From contig QNYZ01000043.1 of assembly GCA_003973265.1 (NCBI GenBank), forward strand, positions 1 through 64,000: a DNA stretch of 64,000 nt. Direction: 5' to 3'. The stretch is from Deltaproteobacteria bacterium (GTDB taxonomy: Bacteria > Desulfobacterota > Desulfobacteria > Desulfobacterales > QNYZ01). The notes under the pieces are model-generated. The model was not told the DNA's origin and did not search any database. It was given only the letters and a program-made list of their open reading frames with translations. Below, piece by piece: positions 26,612-33,877 of the stretch (within the stretch, counting starts at the first letter, position 1; every line of letters begins with the position of its first letter). Made by a program: the position numbers and the translations under genes.

Positions 26612-27448
26612 ATGAAGACACGTGTGACAATCTTATGTGAAAATTCGGTGGAAATTCCTTTTGGTATCATTGGTGAACATGGTTTTGCCTGCCTCATCGA
26701 AACGGATACGGGTGATTATCTTTTCGATACCGGCCAGGGGATGGGCATCCTGCCCAACGCGCTGGCACTGGGAAAGGATTTAAAAAAAATTAAGGCCATT
26801 ATGATCAGTCACGGTCATTATGATCATACCGGCGGGTTGCCTGCCGTCTTGAAGATAAAAGGGGCCGTGGATGTATATGGCCATCCGGGGATGTTTTACG
26901 ATCGTTTCTGGTCCAAAGACGGCATGAAACGGTACATCGGCATCCCGTATCGACGCCCCTTTCTGGAATCGCTGGGTGCCCGGTTTAAACTCAGCAAAGA
27001 GATGACGACCGTGGGGAACGGTATCTATCTCACCGGCGAAATACCCAGAGAGACCGCATTTGAAAAAAACGATGTTAATATGACGGTTCACCCCCCTGCG
27101 GCCGATCCCGTTCATCCGGATCCCATCGACGACGACCTGTCCCTGGTGATCGACAGTGATAAGGGGCTGATTCTGGTTTTGGGATGTGCCCATGCGGGCA
27201 TGGTAAATATAATCCATTATGTTCTTGAGCAGATGGGCCGCGATCGCATTTACGCGGTGATCGGCGGGACGCACCTGGGGTTTTCCGGGCCCGACCAGTT
27301 TGACGAAACGCTCCGTGTCGTTGAACAATTCCGGATCGAACGGATCGGCGTATCCCATTGTACGGGACTTGCGAAGGCGGCGGTCCTGCATAACCGTCTG
27401 GGGGATCGGTTCTTTTTCGGCAGCGTTGGTTCGGTGCTGGAAGGGTAG
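26612..27448 (+). CDS. Metallo-beta-lactamase fold hydrolase (COG1237 type)
   Basis: A 278-residue MBL-fold protein of the group including archaeal ribofuranosylaminobenzene-phosphate synthase-like enzymes. The metal motif SHGHYDHTGG lies at about residues 68-77, LVLGCAHAGMVNIIHYVLEQ at about 188-207, and GGTHLGF and VSHCTG supply later ligands. The N-terminal VTILCENSVEI and a CLIETDTGDYLFDTGQG strand are typical. No methanopterin pathway is present nearby, so the substrate is open. The ATG follows AAGGAGGAAC. Confidence 0.82.
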   Translation: MKTRVTILCENSVEIPFGIIGEHGFACLIETDTGDYLFDTGQGMGILPNALALGKDLKKIKAIMISHGHYDHTGGLPAVLKIKGAVDVYGHPGMFYDRFWSKDGMKRYIGIPYRRPFLESLGARFKLSKEMTTVGNGIYLTGEIPRETAFEKNDVNMTVHPPAADPVHPDPIDDDLSLVIDSDKGLILVLGCAHAGMVNIIHYVLEQMGRDRIYAVIGGTHLGFSGPDQFDETLRVVEQFRIERIGVSHCTGLAKAAVLHNRLGDRFFFGSVGSVLEG

Positions 27449-27554
27449 CCTGCCGTCGCAGGTTATTTTCGGTAAATCGCCTGGTTTTTGGATTGAAGAC
27501 ATACGTTAAACCCGTATAGTGAGATGCGCGGGTTCAGGGTCGGGAGGTAAAACG

Positions 27555-28010
27555 ATGAATGACAGCACACCTTATATGTTCAGATGCCCCAATTGCATGA
27601 CTAAGAACCGAATCCCGCAGGATAAGGTCGGAACCATCGCAAAGTGTGGCAAATGTGCCACACGCCTGGATACAAAAAACCTGTTTTTACCGCAACCGGT
27701 AACCATAACCGATGGAAATTTCGAGAGGATGGTGATTCAGTCCCCCCTGCCTGTACTGCTCGACTGCTGGGCGGGGTGGTGTGGTGCCTGCACCATGCTC
27801 AGCCCGGTTATTGAGGCGCTGGCAGATGAATGGAAGGGGCGGGTTCGTGTGGGAAAGCTTGATGTGGAAGCCAATCCCTTATTGAACGCACGGTTCACTA
27901 TCCGGAGTCTTCCCACGTTGTTGATATTCGACGGCGGCCAGTTGAAAGATACGTTGATCGGCGCGCTTCCCAAACCCCAGATTGTCCAGAAGATGGCCCC
28001 GTTCATCTAA
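27555..28010 (+). CDS. Zinc-ribbon thioredoxin (Trx2/TrxC type) with WCGAC active site
   Basis: A 151-residue thioredoxin with an N-terminal zinc-finger extension (CPNC at about residues 11-14 and CGKC at about 31-34), as in TrxC. The thioredoxin domain begins at about residue 50 and carries the redox motif WAGWCGACTML, where the usual Pro between the cysteines is Ala. SLPTLLIFDGG keeps the conserved cis-Pro. A CGAC site may shift redox potential. The ATG at 27555 is chosen with GGGAGG upstream. It is 10 bases from the next gene, so the two are probably cotranscribed. Confidence 0.88.
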   Translation: MNDSTPYMFRCPNCMTKNRIPQDKVGTIAKCGKCATRLDTKNLFLPQPVTITDGNFERMVIQSPLPVLLDCWAGWCGACTMLSPVIEALADEWKGRVRVGKLDVEANPLLNARFTIRSLPTLLIFDGGQLKDTLIGALPKPQIVQKMAPFI

Positions 28011-28019
28011 TTTTTTCAG

Positions 28020-28886
28020 ATGACGCCTGTAGACAAAACCCCCTGTCAGCGTCTGGTTGAAAAAATCATTATGTTGCTGGCCAGCGGGATAACGGCCGAT
28101 CCGGCGGTTTGTGCGTATATTGAAACCACATTCTCCACCCCGTCGCTTCACGATCTCAAGGCGATTCTGGTAGATGAAACCCATGAAGAGCGGGATTCGT
28201 TGATCGACCTGTTGCTCTTCCCTGATGAACCGTTCCAGGCGGCTCTTTCGCCTTTCCTGCTCAAATACGCGTTTTCAGCTGTCGATCAGGAATGGGTGAT
28301 CCGGCATATGTCGAAAATTCTACGAACCGTTACCGTCTATTTTCCCATGCTTAAAGGTCATACGGTCCTGACGCTGACGTCATCTGTCACTGAGGCGATA
28401 GTGAAACGGTTAAATATTTGCTGGCAACCGGCCCCGTCTCTGCGGGAGGTGATAGACAATCGCATGACTGAGGACCGGCGGACGGCTGTCTATGTCCGGC
28501 TGCGCAATGCCAATCTAACTCCGGATTCGTCTGGTACCCGGTTGCTGTGTCGTTTTTTCGAGACCTTTGCCGATGCCGTCGACTTCTTTGAATGCTTTGA
28601 TTGGATGGTCGGATTTATTGGGCGGATGAAGGGAACCGATGGGTATCAGCCACTGATGAAGGAAAAACAGTCCTATGTCGAAGCGGCACAATACGCGTTG
28701 AAGTTTGAACGGATGCGGCAGATTAATAATATGGAGACCCTGATGCTTCAAGGGGTTCAGGTGCCGACCATGCGTGCGCAGGAAGCCGCCGCTCAGGTCA
28801 TTTTGATTGACCGCCTGGCCCTGGCACTTTACGGGCGAACCGATTCAGCCGCTCCCGCTTTTCGAGCGGTCGACCGGGAAACCTAG
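28020..28886 (+). CDS. Hypothetical protein, all-helical
   Basis: A 288-residue soluble protein that I do not recognise. It is rich in helix-forming residues, with no signal peptide, TM segment or obvious catalytic motif. A repeated pattern of LLLFPDEPFQAALSPFLLKYA-like helices and MKEKQSYVEAAQYALKFERMRQINNMETLMLQG suggests a helical repeat or scaffold protein. It starts ten bases after the thioredoxin gene, so both are likely on one transcript and may work together. It runs tail-to-tail with khpB (11 bases apart). Confidence 0.7.
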   Translation: MTPVDKTPCQRLVEKIIMLLASGITADPAVCAYIETTFSTPSLHDLKAILVDETHEERDSLIDLLLFPDEPFQAALSPFLLKYAFSAVDQEWVIRHMSKILRTVTVYFPMLKGHTVLTLTSSVTEAIVKRLNICWQPAPSLREVIDNRMTEDRRTAVYVRLRNANLTPDSSGTRLLCRFFETFADAVDFFECFDWMVGFIGRMKGTDGYQPLMKEKQSYVEAAQYALKFERMRQINNMETLMLQGVQVPTMRAQEAAAQVILIDRLALALYGRTDSAAPAFRAVDRET

Positions 28887-28896
28887 CGGCCTGGTT

Positions 28897-29760
28897 CTAT
28901 CTTTGTTTCGGTTGCTTCGGCTTGCGGCGTTTTTTTGGGTGGATGGTCAACTTACGGGTGATTCCCCGCCCCACACTCTGGGTGCGGACGCGCCCGTCCG
29001 GCTTTAATGTTAAATGGATGACCCGCCGATCCTGGGGAGGTATGGGGCCAATCGTTACCGGTTTTTGGTTCTTGACTGCTTTATCCGCCATTCGCCGGGC
29101 CTGGTCGATCAGATTTTCCCGTCGCTTGGCCTGATATCCGGCCACGTCCACTTCGACAATAATTCGCTGATCAATTGTTCGATTTACCGCTTTTTCAGTT
29201 AGATATTGCAGGGCTTCCAGCGTCTGGCCATGTTTGCCGATTAAAATGGCCGGATTTCCCCCGATGATGTCGTAGGAAATTTTATTCTGATCTTGTGAGC
29301 AGATGACGGTGGTAGAAGGTGTAATGACGTCGACCAGCCGCTTTAAGAAAGCCTGGCCATGTTCAGAAACCTCGTCCAGGGAGACCTGTTCTTCCTCAAG
29401 CGGATCGGTATTGTCTTTTTCTTCGGCAACCCGGTCAACGGGGGCGGGTACTTCAGCCTCCGTTGGCCCCGGGCCGGACGGAAGGATATCCGTTTCGGTT
29501 TGGGCTGGCCGGGGCGATTGAGACGGCTCGGGTTTTTTTTCAGGTGCGTGTGACTTTCGGGCCGGCTTATCCGGTGTGTCTGAGGGCACCTTCACGCTGA
29601 TCTTTGCCTTACGGGCGCCCACCAGACCAAATATTCCCGAAGACCCATAGGATTTGATCTGGTATTTCAGATCTGTCGGTTTGACACGTAATTCCTTGCT
29701 GGCCTTTGCCACTGCTTTTTTTACACTTTTTGCCTCAAATTCCAATTGTGCCACAATCAT
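28897..29760 (-). CDS. khpB: KhpB/Jag RNA-binding protein (Jag_N-KH-R3H)
   Basis: A 287-residue protein with three parts. The Jag_N domain (LEFEAKSVKKAVAKASKELRV, GSSGIFGLVGARKAKISV) leads into a Pro/Glu-rich linker of about residues 60-125. Then come a KH domain with the GKHGQTLEALQYL loop and a C-terminal R3H domain (RVIHLTLKPDGRVRTQSVGRG), ending in a basic tail (KRRKPKQPKQR). It is the partner of KhpA in firmicutes and controls cell-wall and division genes there. It lies downstream of yidC as usual. Confidence 0.93.
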   Translation of the reverse strand: MIVAQLEFEAKSVKKAVAKASKELRVKPTDLKYQIKSYGSSGIFGLVGARKAKISVKVPSDTPDKPARKSHAPEKKPEPSQSPRPAQTETDILPSGPGPTEAEVPAPVDRVAEEKDNTDPLEEEQVSLDEVSEHGQAFLKRLVDVITPSTTVICSQDQNKISYDIIGGNPAILIGKHGQTLEALQYLTEKAVNRTIDQRIIVEVDVAGYQAKRRENLIDQARRMADKAVKNQKPVTIGPIPPQDRRVIHLTLKPDGRVRTQSVGRGITRKLTIHPKKRRKPKQPKQR

Positions 29761-29807
29761 TCTCCCTGGTTTGGATCCTCTCGGGGGTAAGCGGCGGTAT
29801 CAGTCCA

Positions 29808-31502
29808 TTATTTGTTTGTCCCCCGGGTGAAGTGCTGTTGTGCAATGGAGAAAACATTATTTACCAGCCAGTACAATACCAGGCCGGCAGGGAAGTTAAT
29901 AAAGATAAAGGTAAAAAAGATCGGCATGAACATCATCATTTTTGCCTGGGTGGCATCGCCCATGGACGGTTGCAGCTTCTGCTGAAAAAACATGGTGGCG
30001 CCCATAATCAGCGTTAATACCGGAATGCCGTACGGTGGTTGCATAAACGGAATGGGAAAACTGAAATGGAAGAGACGGTCCGGGGCGGACAGGTCGTTAA
30101 TCCATCCAAAAAATGGCGCGTGACGAAGCTCAATGGCGCCGTAAAGCATCCGGTAAAGCCCGAAAAAGACAGGTATCTGGACCACCATGGGAAGACATCC
30201 GCCCATGGGGTTGACCTTGTAGGCACGATAAAGCGCCATGGTCTCTTCGTTTATCTTTTTTTTATCATTTTTATATTTTTCTTTAATCTCCGCGACGAGC
30301 GGCTGGAGTTTTTTCATATCATTCATAGACTTGTAGCTTTTCTGACCCAGTGGCCACAGCAGTATTTTGGTCAGAAGCGTGAGCAGAATGATGGCGATAC
30401 CATAATTGGCGATGAGGTGGTCATGGATAAAATTCATCACCCACAAACATGGTTTGGCCACAATATCAAACCAGCCGAAGTAAATAATCTTCTGGAGGTC
30501 ATTGTTATATGTTTTGAGTAATTTCAGACTGGCCGGGCCGAAAAACAGCTGGTACTCAAATTTATTTTCAGCATTCGGGTTGAGCGTGGCTGCCGGGGCA
30601 ATGAGTTGATTGTGAATCAGCGCTGATTTATCCGCGGTTTTTTCCATCGATACCCGCATGGTCATGTTTTCAGGGTTCGCCGGAAGGATACTGGTAATAA
30701 AATACTGTTCCTGAATGGCAATCCATCCAATATTACCGGTTTCACTTTCATACCCGGCAATTTTCTTCAATTTTATCTGTTTGAGTTTTTTGTTTATATA
30801 TCCGCTGGGGCCGGTAAAGCCATATCTTGATTTCTGGTCCGAAGATTCATATTTGACCAGTGATACGGCCGGCCCCACAGAAAGCGGGTGGTCACTGCCG
30901 TTTTTAACGGCGATGGTCAGATCAATAAGGTATGTGTCGGGTGAAAACGAAAAGGTTTTCTTTACGATCACCCCGCCGGGCAGGGTTCCGCTAAAGGTAA
31001 CGGACTGGCTTTTATCCTGAACGGTAATCTGGTCGTTTTCAGTATCAGCCCGGTACTCCATCCCCTTCATATTGACCCCGGGCAGGTCGAGACGAACAGA
31101 CCCCAGGGGGTTCTTTGCCGACATCAGTTGTTTAAAGGGGGAATCCTTGGCGGTGGTTTCCCGATACTCTGTCAATGTAAATCCCTTTATATTCCCGCCC
31201 AGTTCGGAGAGATCGGCCGTATACAGGGGCGTTTTGACCGTAATTGTCCGGGCCGGTCCATCCGTCCGGGGTTCGGGCGCAGGCGCGGTGGCCGTGGGTG
31301 AAACGGGCTGCGTCGCCGGTTCACCTGCCGGGGAAACCGGGGCCGGCTGGGCGGGGGTGTGGTCCGGTTCGGCCTTCCCCGTTGTCTCTTCCTGGCCCGC
31401 TGGCGGCTGGACGTTTGGTTTGCGGGGAACGAAAAAATAGTCCCAGACCAAAAAAACGAGTAATGACAGGACGATGGCGATGAATACGCGTCCCTGCTCC
31501 AT
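29808..31502 (-). CDS. yidC: Membrane protein insertase YidC
   Basis: A 564-residue YidC/OxaI insertase of the long Gram-negative type. It has an N-terminal TM anchor (VFIAIVLSLLVFLVWDYFFVP), a Pro/Thr-rich segment, and a large periplasmic beta domain to about residue 360. The C-terminal insertase core has five TM segments, including NYGIAIILLTLLTKILLWPLG and the conserved MKKLQPLVAEIKEKYKNDK loop. NPMGGCLPMVVQIPVFFGLYRML is the signature of the hydrophilic groove. It is in the rpmH-rnpA-yidD-yidC-khpB order. Confidence 0.97.
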   Translation of the reverse strand: MEQGRVFIAIVLSLLVFLVWDYFFVPRKPNVQPPAGQEETTGKAEPDHTPAQPAPVSPAGEPATQPVSPTATAPAPEPRTDGPARTITVKTPLYTADLSELGGNIKGFTLTEYRETTAKDSPFKQLMSAKNPLGSVRLDLPGVNMKGMEYRADTENDQITVQDKSQSVTFSGTLPGGVIVKKTFSFSPDTYLIDLTIAVKNGSDHPLSVGPAVSLVKYESSDQKSRYGFTGPSGYINKKLKQIKLKKIAGYESETGNIGWIAIQEQYFITSILPANPENMTMRVSMEKTADKSALIHNQLIAPAATLNPNAENKFEYQLFFGPASLKLLKTYNNDLQKIIYFGWFDIVAKPCLWVMNFIHDHLIANYGIAIILLTLLTKILLWPLGQKSYKSMNDMKKLQPLVAEIKEKYKNDKKKINEETMALYRAYKVNPMGGCLPMVVQIPVFFGLYRMLYGAIELRHAPFFGWINDLSAPDRLFHFSFPIPFMQPPYGIPVLTLIMGATMFFQQKLQPSMGDATQAKMMMFMPIFFTFIFINFPAGLVLYWLVNNVFSIAQQHFTRGTNK

Positions 31503-31607
31503 AGTGTGCTCCTGATGATTATGCGGTTATGGTGCGTTCTTGGATCTTAACGAAAAAGCACCATGGTTAAAGTCAACTTAAGGAAAATTTAAAGAGGCGT
31601 CCATCCC

Positions 31608-31841
31608 TTAAGGGACCGGATCAATCCCCCCCGGGTGAAATGGATGGCATTTTAAAATACGGCAAACGGCCAGGCAGGTACCCTTGATCAAGCCGTATCG
31701 TGACAGGGCCTGATGGGCATATTCCGAACAGCTGGGGCTGAATCGACAATGTGCACCCAACACCGGCGATATCAGGTATTGGTATAGTCGTATGATAACC
31801 ATAAATGGTATCGGAAGGATACGTTTCAGCATCATTTTCAT
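31608..31841 (-). CDS. yidD: Membrane protein insertion efficiency factor YidD
   Basis: A 77-residue Yid[34 protein letters not shown], then [28 protein letters not shown]. These are the complete conserved motifs including the cysteines. The ATG directly follows the rnpA stop (TGA|ATG), so translation is coupled. YidD assists YidC in inserting membrane proteins. Confidence 0.95.
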   Translation of the reverse strand: MKMMLKRILPIPFMVIIRLYQYLISPVLGAHCRFSPSCSEYAHQALSRYGLIKGTCLAVCRILKCHPFHPGGIDPVP

Positions 31842-32192
31842 TCAGGTTCCGGATATATTCGTAAACAATCTGTCAAGTGAATCGAATACCTGTTTGGATG
31901 TTAATCCGGCTGCTGGTTTTCGGGCAATGATCATCAGGTCGAAAGGGTCGTCGAACCGGTGTCGATTATGCCGGAAATGCTCTCGCATCAACCGTTTTAA
32001 TCGATTTCGCACGACCGCGTTGCCCACTTTCTTAGTGATTGTTGTCCCCAGTTTCGATCTGCCGGTGTTGCTGGCATTATAGCGAATGATAAAATACCGG
32101 TTACCGATCTGCCGGCCGGTTCGTGTCAGGCGCAGGTAGTCTGCCCTTTTGAGTAACCGGTCGGCTTTCGTGTAAGTGTGTTGGCTCAGCAC
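31842..32192 (-). CDS. rnpA: Ribonuclease P protein component
   Basis: A 116-residue RnpA, the protein subunit of RNase P that matures tRNA 5' ends. It begins YTKADRLLKRADYLRLTRTGRQIG and carries the RNA-binding motif VGNAVVRNRLKRLMREHFRHNR at about residues 61-82. Size is usual for the family. It lies between rpmH and yidD with a zero-gap stop/start junction to yidD. Confidence 0.95.
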   Translation of the reverse strand: MLSQHTYTKADRLLKRADYLRLTRTGRQIGNRYFIIRYNASNTGRSKLGTTITKKVGNAVVRNRLKRLMREHFRHNRHRFDDPFDLMIIARKPAAGLTSKQVFDSLDRLFTNISGT

Positions 32193-32236
32193 GCCTCCGA
32201 TGGATTCGCTAAAATCCGATGGCTGTTTTCCCTGCC

Positions 32237-32371
32237 TTACAGGGCCAGGCGTTTGCGTCCCTTTGCCCGGCGACGGTTGATGATCCTGCGGCCGGTCTTG
32301 GTTGACATCCGCTTTAAAAATCCATGCTTACGCGTCCTTTTTCTGTTGCTTGGCTGATACGTTCTTTTCAT
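32237..32371 (-). CDS. rpmH: 50S ribosomal protein L34
   Basis: A 44-residue L34: [19 protein letters not shown], then [20 protein letters not shown], ending LAL and TAA at 32237-32239. All conserved residues of this tiny, very basic protein are present. It is the first gene of the operon with rnpA, yidD, yidC and khpB. A promoter lies about 110-140 bases upstream. Confidence 0.98.
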   Translation of the reverse strand: MKRTYQPSNRKRTRKHGFLKRMSTKTGRRIINRRRAKGRKRLAL

Positions 32372-32483
32372 GATATTCCCTCTATATGTGATCTCGTTCT
32401 GTTTTTGTCAGACCGAATGAATGAACCATGTTAATGAACCATGTGCCGTGTCTGCCCGATCATCCTTTTCCAATAAACGACCA

Positions 32484-32512
32484 AAATAACCATACTTACC
32501 CCGAATTGTCAA
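32484..32512 (-). promoter_or_regulatory. Promoter for the rpmH operon
   Basis: On the minus strand, TTGACA (32512-32507), a 17-base spacer and TTATTT (32489-32484) form a sigma70-type promoter about 110 bases before the rpmH ATG. The stretch 32372-32702 otherwise holds only the divergent tetR promoter. I see no DnaA-box cluster in it, although rpmH often lies near oriC. Confidence 0.6.
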
Positions 32513-32586
32513 GATTCTATTTTACCCGGTCACGGCCGAAAGTTCATTCAGCGGGGTATGCAGGAAATTACATGGTTAAATATTTA

Positions 32587-32616
32587 TTGACAAGCAAACC
32601 CATTCGGAAGTAGATT
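32587..32616 (+). promoter_or_regulatory. Candidate promoter for the TetR gene
   Basis: TTGACA at 32587-32592 and TAGATT at 32611-32616 are separated by 18 bases. Transcription would start near 32623, inside the adjacent palindrome, about 80 bases before the tetR start codon. Confidence 0.45.
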
Positions 32617-32621
32617 GTTCG

Positions 32622-32634
32622 GTAACAATGTTAC
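32622..32634. promoter_or_regulatory. Palindromic operator candidate upstream of tetR
   Basis: GTAACAATGTTAC is a 13-base near-perfect inverted repeat (arms GTAAC/GTTAC) placed just after the predicted -10 box. This is where a TetR repressor would block its own transcription. The binding protein is inferred from position only. Confidence 0.45.
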
Positions 32635-32702
32635 GATTTCATAATTTGTCATATAAATTCTTTACGAATACCTTTTTATAACAAAGCGAAAACCCGGTAA
32701 CG

Positions 32703-33305
32703 ATGATAGATAAACTCAACCCCCGCATCCGAAATCGACTGGAAACAGCGGTCATGGATATTTTTTCCAATTCGGATTTTCACAAAGCCACCATGCGGGA
32801 TGTCGCCAAACAGGCCGGAATCAGCTTTAGTACGATCTACAATTATTTCGGGAGTAAGGAAAAACTGTTATTTACCTTTGTCGATATCTCTCTTGGCAAG
32901 CTTACCCGCCGGATTATCGATCATCTACAGGGAATCGAGGATTTCAAGGAGAAAATCCGCAAAGTATTCTGGGTGCAGCTGGATTATTATGAACGACATC
33001 CCGAACTGGGACGGATTCTGTTCATGACGGTTCCCATGAAAACCTGGATGGCCGATGAAACCTTCCGGCAGCAACAGATGATCGATATGTTTATGGAAGT
33101 GTTGCGGCAGGGGCAGGCCGAAAACGTTTTTAACCCAGAGGTCCGGACCGGTATTTTACTCGATTTCATGATGGGATTTGTCCAGCGATCGTTTTTTATG
33201 TGGATCTCCCGGGGACAGACGTACAGTCTGTCCGGGGAATCGAATGTGATGTTTGAAATGGTATGGCGGGGGATTTCGAGCCCCGGAACGAAACCCCTGG
33301 CGTAG
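32703..33305 (+). CDS. TetR/AcrR-family transcriptional regulator
   Basis: A 200-residue one-component regulator. The N-terminal HTH reads AVMDIFSNSDFHKATMRDVA, then KQAGISFSTIYNYFGSKEKLL at about residues 33-53, the standard TetR motif. The C-terminal ligand domain (FKEKIRKVFWVQLDYYERHPELGRILFM) resembles fatty-acid/acyl-CoA-responsive members. It lies directly upstream of, and on the same strand as, the methylmalonyl-CoA genes, so it is a plausible regulator of them responding to an acyl-CoA. The effector is not shown by the sequence. Confidence 0.88.
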   Translation: MIDKLNPRIRNRLETAVMDIFSNSDFHKATMRDVAKQAGISFSTIYNYFGSKEKLLFTFVDISLGKLTRRIIDHLQGIEDFKEKIRKVFWVQLDYYERHPELGRILFMTVPMKTWMADETFRQQQMIDMFMEVLRQGQAENVFNPEVRTGILLDFMMGFVQRSFFMWISRGQTYSLSGESNVMFEMVWRGISSPGTKPLA

Positions 33306-33370
33306 GGGTCGTCAAAGACGCCAGGTGAAGCACGGGCTTTCCGGTCTGTACAAAATAGAAGGAGCGTAAA

Positions 33371-33772
33371 ATGGAAATACTCAAAATTGACCATCTCGGT
33401 ATTGCGATCAACAGTATCGAGGACGGCAAAAAGTTCTGGACCGATGTGTTGGGCCTGGCCTGTGAAGGTACGGAAACCGTCGAACCTCAACAGGTCACCA
33501 CGGCTTTTTTCCCGGTGGGCGAAAGTGAGGTGGAACTGCTCGAATCCACGTCACCCGAAGGGCCGGTGGCCAAATATATCGACAAGCGGGGGCAGGGGAT
33601 TCAGCATGTCGCCTTTCGGGTAAAAGATATTGAGGCGGCCCTTTCCGAACTCAAGGCAAAAGGGGTCCGGCTGATTGATGAAATCCCCCGAAAGGGAGCC
33701 GGCGGTGCCCGGATTGCGTTTTTGCATCCCAAGGCCACCGGCGGGGTGCTGGTCGAATTATGCGAACGATAA
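33371..33772 (+). CDS. mce: Methylmalonyl-CoA epimerase
   Basis: A 133-residue vicinal-oxygen-chelate enzyme that interconverts (S)- and (R)-methylmalonyl-CoA. It starts EILKIDHLGIAINSIEDGKKFW, has QVTTAFFPVGESEVELLEST, GQGIQHVAFRVKDIEAALSEL and IAFLHPKATGGVLVELCE. The metal-binding His (IDHLGIA), His (QHVAF) and Glu (VELCE) are present. It is the first enzyme gene of the methylmalonyl-CoA cluster and sits 66 bases after tetR. Its ribosome site is AGAAGGAGCG. Confidence 0.95.
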   Translation: MEILKIDHLGIAINSIEDGKKFWTDVLGLACEGTETVEPQQVTTAFFPVGESEVELLESTSPEGPVAKYIDKRGQGIQHVAFRVKDIEAALSELKAKGVRLIDEIPRKGAGGARIAFLHPKATGGVLVELCER

Positions 33773-33811
33773 TCTAACCGGCATCTATGCGGGCATTCGG
33801 AAGATTAAGAC

Positions 33812-33840
33812 CGAACCCGGTTTCAGTCGAACCCGGTTTC
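33812..33840 (+). repeat. Direct repeat upstream of the mutase large subunit
   Basis: The 13-mer CGAACCCGGTTTC occurs at 33812-33824 and again at 33828-33840. Each copy is itself nearly palindromic. It lies in the ~100-base gap between mce and the mutase gene, about 40 bases before the ATG, and could be a regulator site or a small hairpin pair. Confidence 0.4.
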
Positions 33841-33877
33841 GACTCAATCTGATTTTGATAGAACATGGGGAGGCATC

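Noticed and set aside
32372..32702. Replication origin next to rpmH
   Set aside because: The gap lacks a cluster of TTATNCACA-like boxes and dnaA or dnaN. Its features are explained by two divergent promoters and a small palindrome.
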